Assembly (NCBI GenBank): GCA_014155875.1
Contig: JACEFZ010024538.1
Location: 62,001-126,000 of the forward strand
Direction: 5' to 3'
DNA length: 64,000 nt
Source: Cepaea nemoralis
Taxonomy: Eukaryota > Mollusca > Gastropoda > Stylommatophora > Helicidae
Part shown: piece by piece, positions 48,440 to 59,430 of the stretch
Layout of the letters: each line of letters begins with the position of its first letter
How positions within the stretch are numbered: the first letter of the stretch is position 1
The notes under the pieces: generated by a model
Databases searched by the model: none
What the model saw: only the letters and a program-made list of their open reading frames with translations
What the model was told of the DNA's origin: nothing
Made by a program: the position numbers and the translations under genes

Positions 48440-49190
48440 ACCCAGAATAAGGACAGCGAAAACACCTCAAGTAGATATATCGGCATTTAAACAACCAGAA
48501 ATAAGTCAACTATACATGGTTGAAGTAAAAAATAGATATGATGTGCTAATCATTGAAAGTATGGAACAATATAGACGTGACACACCTGAGGATAAAATAA
48601 ATACAAAATGGCAAAGTGTGAAAACTAGTATACAGATTGCAAATATCACCTTGGCAGTGACGATAAATAAGAAAAATAAAAATTATGGATAACTGATGAA
48701 TTCTTGAGTAAAATGACTCAAAGAAAGAAAGCAAAGAACACTCCAGAGTATATATGAATAGATAGAGAAATACGTCACATGTGCAGAGTTGCCAAAGCAG
48801 AGTGGTTGCAGAAAGAGTGCAAAGAAATAGAGGTTCTGGAAATAAAACACAACTCGAAAGAATTACATGAATATATAAAATGATTTACAAAGAAGAAAAA
48901 CAATATAACAGGAAACGGTTGTATCAGAGGAAAAAATGGAGAAATTATAATTAATAAGGCTGACTTAATAAAAAGATGGACAGAGTACACAGAAGATTTA
49001 TTCTTCGACAACAGGGTCAATAGACCAATAATGTATAATACTCAAGATGTACCAAAACTATTAAAGGCTGAAGTAACCATAAAGATATTGATATAGCTAT
49101 TAAAAAGATGAAAGTAGGAAAGGCTGCAAGATAACAACAAAGATGATAAAATCCTTATCCAGCTTTAGCATTGAAACTATCACAGAATTA
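48440..49190 (+). pseudogene. Degraded RTE-like LINE fragment (endonuclease-RT linker)
   Basis: In shifting frames the plus strand reads YDVLIIESMEQYRRDTPEDK, then GENGEIIINKADLIKRWTEY-like sequence at about 48945-48985 (actual: KNGEIIINKADLIKRWTEY), TEDLFFDNRVNRP and PKLLKAEVTIKDIDIAIKKM at about 49050-49100. These are the blocks before the RT fingers in RTE-like LINEs. Multiple stops show long decay. It is cut on both sides by TA arrays. Confidence 0.65.
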
Positions 49191-49194
49191 TGTA

Positions 49195-49197
49195 ATG

Positions 49198-49289
<92 letters not shown>

Positions 49290-49294
49290 TATAT
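49195..49294. repeat. (TA)n microsatellite
   Basis: About 48 TA units with three interruptions, including GTATAT and one TT. Confidence 0.95.
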
Positions 49295-49319
49295 ACTTCA
49301 GGTCTAGTGGATATATGGT

Positions 49320-49745
49320 AATAGACAGGTTGGCTCACAGACTAGTGTCTGTTCAGGATGTCCAAAAGAATATTGTCTGAACAGGATGTCCTACAGGACT
49401 AGTGTTGAACAGGATATCCCACAGATTAGCATCTGCCCAGGCTGTCCTACTGACTAGTATCTGCCCAGGATGCCCTACTCACTACTGTCTGATACGATAT
49501 CCCAGAGACTATTGTCTGACCTGCATGTTCTATGGACTAATTGTATCGCAGGATATCCCACAAACCATGATGTCCCATAGTCTAGTGTTTGAACAGAATG
49601 TCCCACACACTTGTGTCTGACTAGGATCCCCAACAGGTTTGCGTTTGTGAGGATGTCCCACAGACTGTTGTCTGACCATGTTGTGTCCACAAACTAGCTT
49701 CAGACCAGAATTTCTCCACAGAACAGTGTCTTACCGAATGTCTTC
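49320..49745. repeat. Degenerate tandem repeat of about 34 bp
   Basis: Diverged copies of a unit resembling GTCTGAACAGGATGTCCCAC plus AGACTAGT, about 12 copies. Copy identity is low, so this array is old. Confidence 0.8.
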
Positions 49746-49749
49746 ACTT

Positions 49750-50387
49750 AAATGTGAAGACAGGACGTGGTCAGCATAGTCATTTACCCCAGCACAACAC
49801 CACCCGGCATCGACACAAGTGACAATCAATGTTTAAAACATGAAATAACCATTCACTTACACTTCAAGAAAGTATGAGCCTCTGCTGGATGCAACTTGCC
49901 CAATGATGTAATGTGTCTTGAGAATATGGAATTGTCTGATTGTAATGCAATCTTTCAGGTGTCTTGATTATTTCATCTCTAAGTCTGAGCTGTGTATCCC
50001 ACCTTGTTGCCTCCTAAATAGCAGGGACACCTGGACAGGAATTATATGACCTTGACAAACGTTTGTCATAGATTTGCCTAGAAAACTTGTCGCTGTGACT
50101 AGTTGCAGACGCCAAAGGGAACCATATATAATCGTTAAATGCCTTGCCGTCTTGCTTGAGCGATCATGCTTCTACATACCTTGCCATACAGAAAATCAAC
50201 TAACATTGAATTATACAATTATTATGGAAAGATAGACACATAGACGCGCAAGTGGCTAAGATAGAAAAATGTGTATTAACAGCTTGTTATAAAGACGAGA
50301 CAGACACATTGACAGAAGAATGGATGTTATGGTGGGATAGATAGACAGACAGAGAGACAGACTGATATACCGACCAATCAAACCACC
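49750..50387. other. No gene recognised
   Basis: Mixed-composition DNA without long frames or repeats. Confidence 0.4.
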
Positions 50388-50447
50388 GACCGACCGACCG
50401 ACCGACCAACCGGTGGATACGTCGATCGGTCGGTCTTTCGATCTATT

Positions 50448-50487
<40 letters not shown>

Positions 50488-50490
50488 GTT
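50388..50490. repeat. (CCGA)n and (CAGA)n tetranucleotide arrays
   Basis: CCGA repeats at about 50388-50410, a GATCGGTCGGTC inverted copy just after, then (GACA)n at about 50450-50489. Confidence 0.92.
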
Positions 50491-50690
50491 TCAATTAATT
50501 CAATTCAATTCAACTTTATTTTAAAAGGGTTACATATTGGGTACGCCGGCCCGTCTTATATTCGGCCCTTCCATCATCATCCTCATTCATCAATAGGCAA
50601 GATAATTCCCATAAGAAAATACATATCAAATGAATTTTGAAAACATGAACAATACATACAATGTCATGCGACACATTACCTCACACCCAA
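50491..50690 (-). mobile_element. Probable LINE 3' tail
   Basis: The minus strand carries AATAAAGTTGAATTGAATTG, a polyadenylation signal followed by a TTGAA-type tail. Such tails end several invertebrate LINE families. No coding part is attached, so confidence is low. Confidence 0.35.
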
Positions 50691-52440
50691 AACATGACCC
50701 TCCACCACATAAATCCCAACAACATACAAATACAAATAAAAAACACACAAACCACAAAAAACCAAACAAAAACTAACCAATTGGACACATACAAAAAAAT
50801 TAAAAAAACAACCTAAATTCCACCAAAAAAATAACACCCATAACACACCCCAACACCAACAACAAACTACCACCAATTAAACAATCACCACACCCCCACA
50901 CTGCCCAATTAACCCACCCATTCACCCACGCACACCTCAACAAGCAAAGTGACAATCCCCCCCACATTTACATCCCCGACAAACTTAGTTGGGAACATAA
51001 TCAGATGAGAACCTATGGGGTGACGTGGCGAAAAAAGCGACACAGAACTTCATGCGCCGGCCATTCATCGCCCTTTATTGGTTTTAGGACGATTAACAGG
51101 CAAAAAGGGCGGTGGAGACGGGATAGACGAGTGTATATTCTGGAGAGGGGTGGTTTTAGGACAATCATATGAGGATGTGGGAGCGTTTGGCACACTTAGA
51201 CGCGCTTCATAACAGATGTTCGGAAGTTTTGACAAAGACGACCCGGGCATCAAGTGCTATTCTATAAAGGGATGAAAACGCTAAGCCTCAATATGAACCA
51301 GAGGGGCCGCCCACCATACCAACGATGAACAAAAGGTTGGTAGGAGGGACATAATGTGGAAACATACGCAACGCCACACATACATCACGCACGCCACACA
51401 TACACATTTAGCACTCCTACACATGCAAACGCAACGCATCCACAACCCACACACGATAATTTTACAAATGTGTTTTCGCCAGTTCAACCACAACTTCCTG
51501 GTTTTAAAATGATTCACGGGAATTGGCGTGACAAAAAAAAAAAGAAACGTGATCAATTTTGTCTTTTGCGTGACGAGGTTTTTCTGAAAAACGCGTGCCG
51601 CTCGGTGATATTTTGTTCTCGCGAAAAAAAAGCAAACGCGTGGCCGCGCGAGTGATTTTTTGTTCTCGCGAAAAAAAATCCCACACAGCAAGCCGCAGTA
51701 GCTTTGTGTTCAGCTAACCCTTAATTGTGGAGACGACCAACTTGATTGCGTCAGCACCCACTAAAACTTGAAACCCACATTTCATGCTCATTACAGTTAA
51801 GGCGTATGACAGAATAACACTTGAGTAGTTAAGTGTTTTAAACTTTCTGTCTAGTGGGCATTAAATGGAATCACCGCTCTTAGGTATTTCTTTTAATTAT
51901 TTCATTACTTTCCCTATAAAAAAAGTAGTACCAACAGAAATACACCAAATGGTGTATTGGGCATGGTGTTGTTTAATGCGTTGTGTGATTTAGCCTTAAT
52001 TTCAACAAACAAAACATATAGAACAGGAGAATTCTTTTCATTCACTGTGGGACAATTAGGATGAGAAAAAATGGGAAAAAGCAATGTGAAAGGAAAAAAA
52101 ATGTTGATTACATACCTTCAGAATTTTTCATTGTTTTATCTGAGGCAAGTATTACTATTACTGAAATCAGTGGGGGATCATTCAGTGGAGTAAGGGGGCC
52201 GGCCCCAGATTGTCCTGAATCGGTAAGACAGGTTATCTTCCGACCACTATAGCTTTTACACACTCTGACGGCCTCATCGCGCCCTTTCAAGAAGAGAGGA
52301 TTTTTTTTGTCTCTTGTCCAGATCGCCGGAGACTTGCTCCGAATATTCTTTTTTCAAAACTGGTGAAAATTTTATTTCTTCAAAATGTAATTATTTTCAT
52401 AAGCCACGTTCTGTAATTCTCCTTTCATCTAAAGCTTTTG
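50691..52440. other. No gene recognised; two CpG-rich direct repeats near 51600
   Basis: 50690-50990 is very C/A-rich. 51013-51260 gives short overlapping minus frames without domains. At 51591-51680 two direct copies of ACGCGTG...TTGTTCTCGCGAAAAAAAA occur. The remainder to 52440 is AT-rich and shows nothing. Confidence 0.4.
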
Positions 52441-53675
52441 AATAACAAGGTCGGGATTAGACTAGAAAGCTTAGCCGTCGCCAGAGTGCAAAATTGCATC
52501 GTGTTTGCTTAAGCTTTCGAACGGTTTAGTTTGCCGGGGACGCTAGCTTGCTCCCATGCGGACATGATTCCACAAGCTAGGGACGCTATCTCGAGCTCGG
52601 AGCAAATAACAAGGGGGCAGCGGATAAGGTGGGGTAAGAAAGCCCACACTCCCTACACCCATTACCCAAGGGCTAGCCGCCAGCATCACACTGTCACAGC
52701 GGTCTAATGCTTAAAACCGGCACGCATGATAATTTTTTAATACAGTGCAGCCCGTTTGTCCCGTTCTTATTCCAGAGACTCCAAGCCGGGGGAAAAAGAT
52801 CTTGAATGGCGATTAGGTACCACTGCACTATATCAAATGACGGCTAGAGCGACCCCATTATTTTGGCGCGTTCAAACATACTTCTTCAACTGAGATATTA
52901 AACTGTTCAATGCGACAGGTGCTAATCGACCTGAGTGAACAAAAGCCGGACAAAAGCAGTAACCACGAGGTAAAAAACGGTATTAAAAATGATTTTCATC
53001 CACAGCAACTCACGAGAGGCCACTATAATGTCCGGCTCTTGTTGCCCGGGCCGCCCACGTCCCGTCGGCGCGGAAAGGTAAGAACGATGAGACAACATCG
53101 CATGGGGAGTGATGACGCACTCCATTTAATAGAGACCCGCGACAGGATGGGCCCAAACTCAGTCTGCGCCACAGCCCAATAAGGCTAAACTCGAGATAGA
53201 TGGTGACTTCTTGAGGAGGCTACCTTAGCATATGAAGGTCAGCTTTACACTTCTTGTAACAGCCTTCAGGGACAATTTTAGTTCCCCTGGACTTAGGCCT
53301 CAGTACCGATTACGGCATAGAAGAGAGCCCTGGCGCACGCATTTCCAGAAACACTGCGGACTGGTAGGTCAACCAACAGGAGGGACTTTGGTTGGGGCGT
53401 GTGGTACCGTCCTTGCCAACCTTGATAACTCACAAACACCCTGGGGGCCCATGTTGGTTAAAACCTAATAAAGTTTCCCAGTGGCTCGAGGTTGAGTATA
53501 TCCCGACGGAAGCCAAGCTTGTAGTTCCCGTCATCGTCCGTTCGGGATTGTCTATGTGCGGGCACGAGCATAGACCCCAGGGGAGTGAGGCTTGGCCATA
53601 GATTCTTGTAGTTATGAACCACGGGGCTCCCGCCAACCCAATAGTGTCGGCCAAATCAGCAAAGGGGTTAGGGTA
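52441..53675. other. No gene recognised
   Basis: GC-balanced DNA with several 60-90 codon frames on both strands, none with a known domain. Might be the left flank of the second Polinton-like element, but no polymerase motif is present. Confidence 0.35.
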
Positions 53676-53679
53676 GAGC

Positions 53680-55120
53680 ATGCTCTTGGGGCAATGCCTT
53701 CCTGGACATTCTGAATTTCAGCCATTGTGTTTTTCTAATGTGGAGTTCAACAACTTAGATATTTTGACAGCGCACGGCTTTTTGCCCTTTGTTCATTCAC
53801 AGACTGAAAGTCTAATAATCGTTCGAGTTCCTGCCCAACTTCTTTATTACGAGGGGAGGCACAGAGGAGAAAACACTCGTGTCTCCCTTGATAAAGTCCA
53901 CATTTTTAACAGGCACAGCTCATGAGGAGTGTGGAGGAAGCGAATTATGACGGGTCTCATATGATAGATAGACCTAGAGATTGAATGTAAAAATCCTTAA
54001 AAATATGAGGAGTCTAGGAAAATGTACTTCGACCATCCCGTCATCAGTCCATTTCCATTATAAACAGGGCCCAAGAGTGGTGGGCGAGGCCCCCCTCTAA
54101 CATTATCGGGGATTGCACATATTAGGAAAGGGTTCACTCGGGCCAGTGTCGGGGTTCAGCGTCAGAGAAAAACTTGCGAGGCTCAAAGGGCTGGCTTGTT
54201 TGGGGTACATTAACGTCGTCGTACCCATCGGGGAAACATCTGTTTACCCTACCTGGAATTATTAGTGGCCAGGCTCCTGGGAAATATTAACCCACGCTGG
54301 AATAGAACAATAATTCCACAAATAAGCTACCTCAAGGTCACCACGCGAGGTCTATGACTGGGTTGGAGTGGGGATGGGTCCAATGCTAATGTTGGTTAAA
54401 CGTGGATGTACATTTTAGCAACGCTCTAATAAGATAATTTACGGGAGTTTCAATAAGGACTGAAATTGCCCAACGGAGCAAGCCTGTCTGATTGGGGAGT
54501 TACAACAGCTAGTAATGCCAGTTGGCCCACGTCGTCACCCTTTTCATCTCGGACTTGAAAAAGTCATTATTCCCCCTACAGTTCCAGTTTCCAGCTTTTT
54601 ATATAATGAGGCATAGAGAAAAAGTCATGTCTTCCTTGATTTTAACATCCTCTTTTAAACAGGTTTACAGCCCGGAGGAGTGTGGAGGGAAGAGAATTAT
54701 GACGGTTTTTCATATGATGATAGGCCTCGAGATGAAATTGGTACAACCTCCTTAATATATTGTAAGGTTAGGAAATACTTCGGGGGGACGCATAGATGTT
54801 AAACACCATCATTGAACAGCTTAATCTATCGTCCTAAAGCCGAAACCCAAAGAAACCCCACCTAGGCCCTCCCACGCTTAAGGGCCACCCCCCCGATTTT
54901 TATAACCCCACGAGACTATAAAGGCCAAGTGCGGGGGTTGAGAGAAACAGAAGAGAGCTTCCCGTGGATTCACAGAATTGCTTGTTGAGAAAGCTACACA
55001 GACATTCATAATACCCGTCGGGGATTAGTAACAACTTTCGTCACCAAGGTTTGAACCAATTGTTTTTCAAGACTCTCGGGAAAAATAAAACCCACGAAGG
55101 GTTTATGCTTTAGTTCTTTA
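53680..55120. repeat. Degenerate tandem duplication, two copies of about 0.8 kb
   Basis: Blocks recur in order: GAGGAGTGTGGAGGAAGCGA (53914) and GGAGGAGTGTGGAGGGAAGA (54676); GAATTATGACGG with CATATGAT and a GCCTCGAGAT/GACCTAGAGAT block; CCAGTGTCGGGGTTCAGCGT (54144) and CCAAGTGCGGGGGTTGAGAG (54926); and CCCATCGGGGA/CCCGTCGGGGA. Many substitutions and indels separate the copies. Confidence 0.6.
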
Positions 55121-55641
55121 GAACAAACACCAATTTCCCGATAGGCCACCACTAGGTCATTCATCGCGATTGTATTCTCAGGAACCGGAGTTGAGGGGAT
55201 GGTCTTCCCCAGTTGTGAACGCTGCTAAGTGTGAAAAACATATTAGCACAGTAATAATAAATGGACTGCTTACGGCGTTTAATAAGGACTGCCAAATAAC
55301 CCGGTGGGTGGGGTATACCCGTTGCAAAAATAAAGGATTTCTCACAAAGTTGGGGGAACATACAGGTCAACCTCCAAGGAAGGCCTTTCAAACAACAGTT
55401 CCCCATTGTGGTGAAAAATAAGCGTTTGGCCATACGTGGAGGAGTCAGGACCAGATCGTGCAAGCCTGGTACCAGCAATTCCGATCGCAATTATGGCAAA
55501 CCACTCAACTTTCGCTGTTATGGTGTTGCCACGGCGGGGTGTGGGGTGTCCGCGCAGGAGCATCTGCCCGGCCCTGATCCACTAACGCGAGCCGTCTTCT
55601 TATTCCATGTCTACTACCAGATTCGTCGAATCCTCAAAGAA

Positions 55642-56499
55642 ATGTGTGTGGCTCTACCACAAGACCAGGGTTGGACCGCCTTTGAAAATCCCTACGATGT
55701 AAGAGCCTATCAGCGTATATGCGCGGAATTTAGGATTTCCCAGAATGATAACTGGAGACGGCTCGGGAGGAATAACGGTTTGGGGAGTGTATACATTTAC
55801 TGGACGAATAGTGGTTATCACGTCCTGAATGACGGCCAAGGTGGTGTATATGACCCCAAGCGACTATCATTCACACAAAAGACCACAAACGATGTACTAC
55901 ACATAGATTACATCTCACAAGATGATCCTCAAGCTGACTCCGCCTGGCGGAGTTTCGTTCTTAACAAGTCACAGGGCTTCACTCCCCCTGGCGTTGAGAG
56001 AATAAATGACAGCATTCGAACCTATGTGTGGGCCATCTTAGGGGCCCAGGCACAGACTAGAACACGAATTCTGGGAACTGGAACGGCGTTTGATGCCCAG
56101 AAGCAATTCCTGGTATTAGTAGAAGACGCCATCTCTGCGCCCGTCGATCTCGCGGCGGCCATCAAAAGGTATCAGGACGTGCTACAAAACGCAAGCTCAG
56201 AAGCCCCCAGCGACATGCTGCTTCGCATTGGCCAGATAGCTGGATATAACAACATGATCGTCATCGCAGAGCCAGGCCTACAGCGTGGACTGAATACGTC
56301 CATTAATACCCCATACCTGTCCAACATTGCACAGCCGCCACCGATGGTAGAGCTGCCCAGCAATGCTCAGCCAGCGCAGCCGACCACTAGCATAGCTGAT
56401 AAGGCAGCTGGGCTGCAGCATCAAAACGAAAAGATAGCACTCATTGCTGGGGGTGTCGCAGTCGGTCTAGTGGCCCTATGGTTTGTTCACCGCAATTAG
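55642..56499 (+). CDS. Unknown membrane-anchored protein of the second Polinton-like element
   Basis: From the Met at 55642 the frame gives 285 residues. The frame is open further upstream to 55408 but that part looks like random sequence, and another frame has an ATG at 55607 (MSTTRFVESSK), so a frameshift near the true start is possible. The protein begins ALPQDQGWTAFENPYDVRAY, has a mixed alpha/beta body with a GLGSVYIYWTNSGYHVL segment, a Pro/Ala-rich linker and a single C-terminal membrane helix (IALIAGGVAVGLVALWFVH). I do not know the family. A virion or membrane role fits the neighbourhood. Its 3' end overlaps the convergent gene by 24 bases. Confidence 0.7.
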   Translation: MCVALPQDQGWTAFENPYDVRAYQRICAEFRISQNDNWRRLGRNNGLGSVYIYWTNSGYHVLNDGQGGVYDPKRLSFTQKTTNDVLHIDYISQDDPQADSAWRSFVLNKSQGFTPPGVERINDSIRTYVWAILGAQAQTRTRILGTGTAFDAQKQFLVLVEDAISAPVDLAAAIKRYQDVLQNASSEAPSDMLLRIGQIAGYNNMIVIAEPGLQRGLNTSINTPYLSNIAQPPPMVELPSNAQPAQPTTSIADKAAGLQHQNEKIALIAGGVAVGLVALWFVHRN

Positions 56500-56611
56500 C
56501 CGCTCTCTGATAGTCAGCAGCAGCAAGCCACCAAGTGCAACCACTAATGCCCAGAGATTTCCAGCCAGCCATCCCACACCCTTACTCAAGAAGTTAAGGA
56601 GCCAGGAGATA

Positions 56612-56622
56612 ATACCGCCTAT
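56612..56622. repeat. Target-site duplication of the I-group LINE (3' side)
   Basis: ATACCGCCTAT here is identical to 59160-59170 and brackets the LINE exactly. Confidence 0.9.
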
Positions 56623-59159
56623 TCTTCTTCTTCTTCTTTCGTTCGCTTGAAATATGTCTATATCTGCAATGTCGTCTCTTGCATGAATTGAACTGTTTTT
56701 TTCAGTTCACACAGTGGTCCATAGAGTTTATCTTCCACTGTCGTCTCTCTAGGCCAGAAGGTTTGCCTAGATATGTTATATTTTGGGCAGTCTTGGAGTA
56801 TGTGCTCTGCTGTCTGCGACGCCAATCCACATGTGCACATGGCTGTTTCACCAATCTTGAATTTTGTATACATGTGGTTGCGTAATCTATTGTGTCCTGT
56901 TCTGAGGCGCAGAATAATGACTTGTTCTGGTCTGTCCATAATGTGGTAGTCATCTTGAGCAGGTGTTGGTGGCTTTCTGACTGATTTGATCATTCTTTTC
57001 TTTTGGTGGTATGTAACGGGCACATCAGGCTGTTCCTCTTTGGCTCCTTCCTTAGCCAATTGATCAGCTCTGTCGTTTCCGGGTACTCCACAGTGGGATG
57101 GTATCCACTGTATGGTGACTTTATGCTGTCTGCTAAGTTCAGAAAGTAGTGTCCTTAGTACTGGCAATTTCCCAGAGAGGAGCGCCTCGAGTACTGATTT
57201 TGCATCTGTTAGTAGCACCACAGGTTGTGCACCATTGCTGTTATTTAGTAATTTTTCTGTTGCTATCTTGATTGCCTCAATTTCGGCATCATAGTTATGG
57301 CAGTACTTTCCTGTCGGTACTCTGGCTGTGTCCCTAGTATTATTTGGGTATTCTATGTACACTCCCGCTCCTCCATTTCGAACAGCATTTTGTGCTGACC
57401 CATCTGTGTAGACTCGGATCCAGAGGTCCTGTGGGTATTCTTCATCAAGGAAGCTGAGAGTGGCTGTTCTGCGCTGCACACTATTCTGTTCTTCCTTGTC
57501 AAATATTCCTCTCACTTTTGTCTGGATTTGTAACGATAGTCTATGCTCATCTTTCCATGGAGTTCGCTCTGGAATAGTTGTTAGGGGGATACCAACTGTG
57601 GGCAGATCAGTGGTTTCTCTGCAGAGTCGTTTGGCCTGGTGGATAAAACTACTTCTTTTCAACCGCCCCATAGCTAGGTTTTCAAATCTGTTCTTCATAG
57701 GGTGGCCTGGCAAGCTGAGGAACTTTTCTGCTTGTATTAGCGTTTTCGTATCTCTGCGCTCACTCAGTGCCTGTGTCCTCCCCATCTTCTCCATTTCCAC
57801 TATAGGGGTTGATCTCATCCCTCCTGTGGTGACTCTAAGTGCTTGATTTTGCACCTTGTCCAGCTCTTGTAGTGTGGTATTTGATGCTGAACACCACGCA
57901 GTTGACCCATATTCCAGGTGTGGTCGTATGCTCTGTTGGTAAACTTTGCTAAGTATTTTCGTATTGGCTCCCCATGTGGTTCCACTTAGCTTTCTCAGGA
58001 TGGCTATTTTCCTTCTGGCTTTTGCTACTGCTTTGTTGATGTGCTTTCTCCATGTCAGCTTGCCATCAAATGTTACTCCAAGGTATGTTGGTTCTTTATC
58101 TTCTCTTAGGGGTGTTCCATTTATCTGGATGATCCCTGCCTTTTGTTTTGGAGAGAGGGTAAATAGGGTGGTGCTGCACTTGTCAGTGTTTATGCTGACA
58201 CACCATCTATTTGCCCATGCAGCAAATGTATCTACAGCTCTTTGTAGCAATCTGGTGGCCACTGATGCATATTCATTTGTGCTCCATAGAACCAGGTCAT
58301 CGGCGTACATTGCCGCTTTAATTCCATGCGGTAGGTGAGCAACAAGATCATTGATGAAGATTAGAAAAAGTGTGGGGGACAAGACTCCGCCCTGGGGGAC
58401 ACCGTGACGCAGTAGTACTTTCTTGCTCTTGAGTCCGTCTATCTGTACTCGGGCTCTTCTGTTGTGCAAGTATGCTTTCACCCATTTGTACATTCTTCCA
58501 TTGACTTTGCAGTTTCTCAGTTTCTTCATCAGACCTTCTTTCCAGACTTTGTCAAAGGCTTTCTTCAGATCTATCCATGCCGCAAGCACCAGCTTCTTCT
58601 CTTGGAATGCATCCTCAATTTCTTGAGAGAGGTAGGTTGTCTGATCTTCCGTAGAGTAGCACTGCCTAAAGCCAGCCTGCTGTGGCACAAGGATGTTTTT
58701 ACTTTCAATGTACCATTGCAGTCTGTGATTGATGATGCGCTCCAGTGTTTTGCAGAGACAGCTGGTGAGGCTAATTGGTCTGTAGCTAGAGGCAATGGAA
58801 CCATCTTTCCCTGGTTTTAGGAGGGGTATCATGATTGCTTCTCTCCAGGCTTGTGGAACACTGCCTAAGGTCCAGCTGTTATTGAAGATCTGCAACAGCT
58901 TTGTTTGGCCTCTGTTCCTAGGTTCCTGATCATTTCATTGGAGATACCATCAGCTCCTGGTGACTTTCTCATTTTCAGTTTTGATATGGCTAGCTCCAGT
59001 TCGCTGATTGTGATGGGTGTCTCCAGAACCTCATGTACTATTTCCTTCTGTCCTGTATGTTGTCGTTTCTCTCGAATCTCTTGTTGTTTCTCTGGACTAA
59101 TTTTGATATTGCTATCTTGTGCGAACGAGTCCGCAAAGTGGTCAGCTGCTTGCTTTCTT
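56623..59159 (-). mobile_element. 5'-truncated I-group LINE with RT and RNase H
   Basis: A 2.5-kb insertion. On the minus strand it starts just before the RT (ISELELAISKLKMRKSPGAD), has one frameshift near 58890, then YRPISLTSCLCKTLERIIN, AWIDLKKAFDKVW, HGVPQGGVLSPTLF and catalytic AAMYADDLVLWS (near 58310). RNase H follows with VYTDGSAQNAVRNGGAGVY (near 57400), LLTDAKSVLEALLSG and WIPSHCGVPGNDRADQLAKE (near 57090). A His/Cys motif CTCGLASQTAEHILQDC (near 56800) closes the protein. The element ends in a (GAA)n tail at 56623-56640. RNase H plus this architecture indicates the I superfamily (Nimb/Ingi-like). One long frame of 745 codons suggests a fairly young copy. Confidence 0.93.
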
Positions 59160-59170
59160 ATACCGCCTAT
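59160..59170. repeat. Target-site duplication of the I-group LINE (5' side)
   Basis: Second copy of ATACCGCCTAT; part of the interrupted membrane-protein gene. Confidence 0.9.
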
Positions 59171-59389
59171 GATTCCCGGGAGTGCCGCCGCAGCCTTACT
59201 AGCTAGCCTGGCTAGAAGGCTCGATAGGTCTTTCAGTTTCTGTCGAATCCATTCCTTAGCCCCAGGGCCAGGTGGCGGGCCAGGTGGTGGGGTAGGACCA
59301 CCACCACCACAACCAGTAATGGCTAGGGTGATAGTGGAAATTAAGAGGCCGATCGCCCGATCACCATCAGTCAGCTCAACTCTATCCAT

Positions 59390-59430
59390 ATTAGATATTG
59401 CTACAAAGCAACAACAATAAACAACTAGCC
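59390..59430. promoter_or_regulatory. 41-bp divergent intergenic region
   Basis: Only 41 bases separate the start codons of the minus-strand membrane protein and the plus-strand capsid gene. It is A-rich (AACAACAATAAACAACTAGCC) with no TATA box. It must hold, or overlap, both transcription starts if the two genes are separately transcribed. Confidence 0.4.

Larger units (their letters stand above)
56476..59389 (-). pseudogene. Pro/Gly-rich membrane protein, split by a LINE insertion
   Basis: Minus-strand gene in two parts: 59389-59160 and 56622-56476, separated by a LINE with matching 11-bp target-site duplications. Part one: a hydrophobic segment AIGLLISTITLAITGCGGGG, a PPPGPPPGPG linker and an amphipathic helix WIRQKLKDLSSLLARLASKA. 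Part two: aromatic-hydrophobic helices with SWLLNFLSKGVGWLAGNLW and a membrane segment VVALGGLLLLTI, stop at 56476-56478. The reading frame is kept across the TSD, so without the LINE the gene would be open. It starts 41 bases from the capsid gene in the opposite direction. It looks like a small membrane-active virion protein; that role is inferred. Confidence 0.7.

Noticed and set aside
55408..55641. Upstream extension of the membrane-anchored protein to 363 residues
   Set aside because: The first 78 codons look like continuation of the degenerate flanking repeat, and the recognisable folded part starts at the Met at 55642.
56702..58820. Plus-strand frames of 67-130 codons within the I-group LINE
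   Set aside because: Antisense shadows of the RT/RNase H coding sequence.
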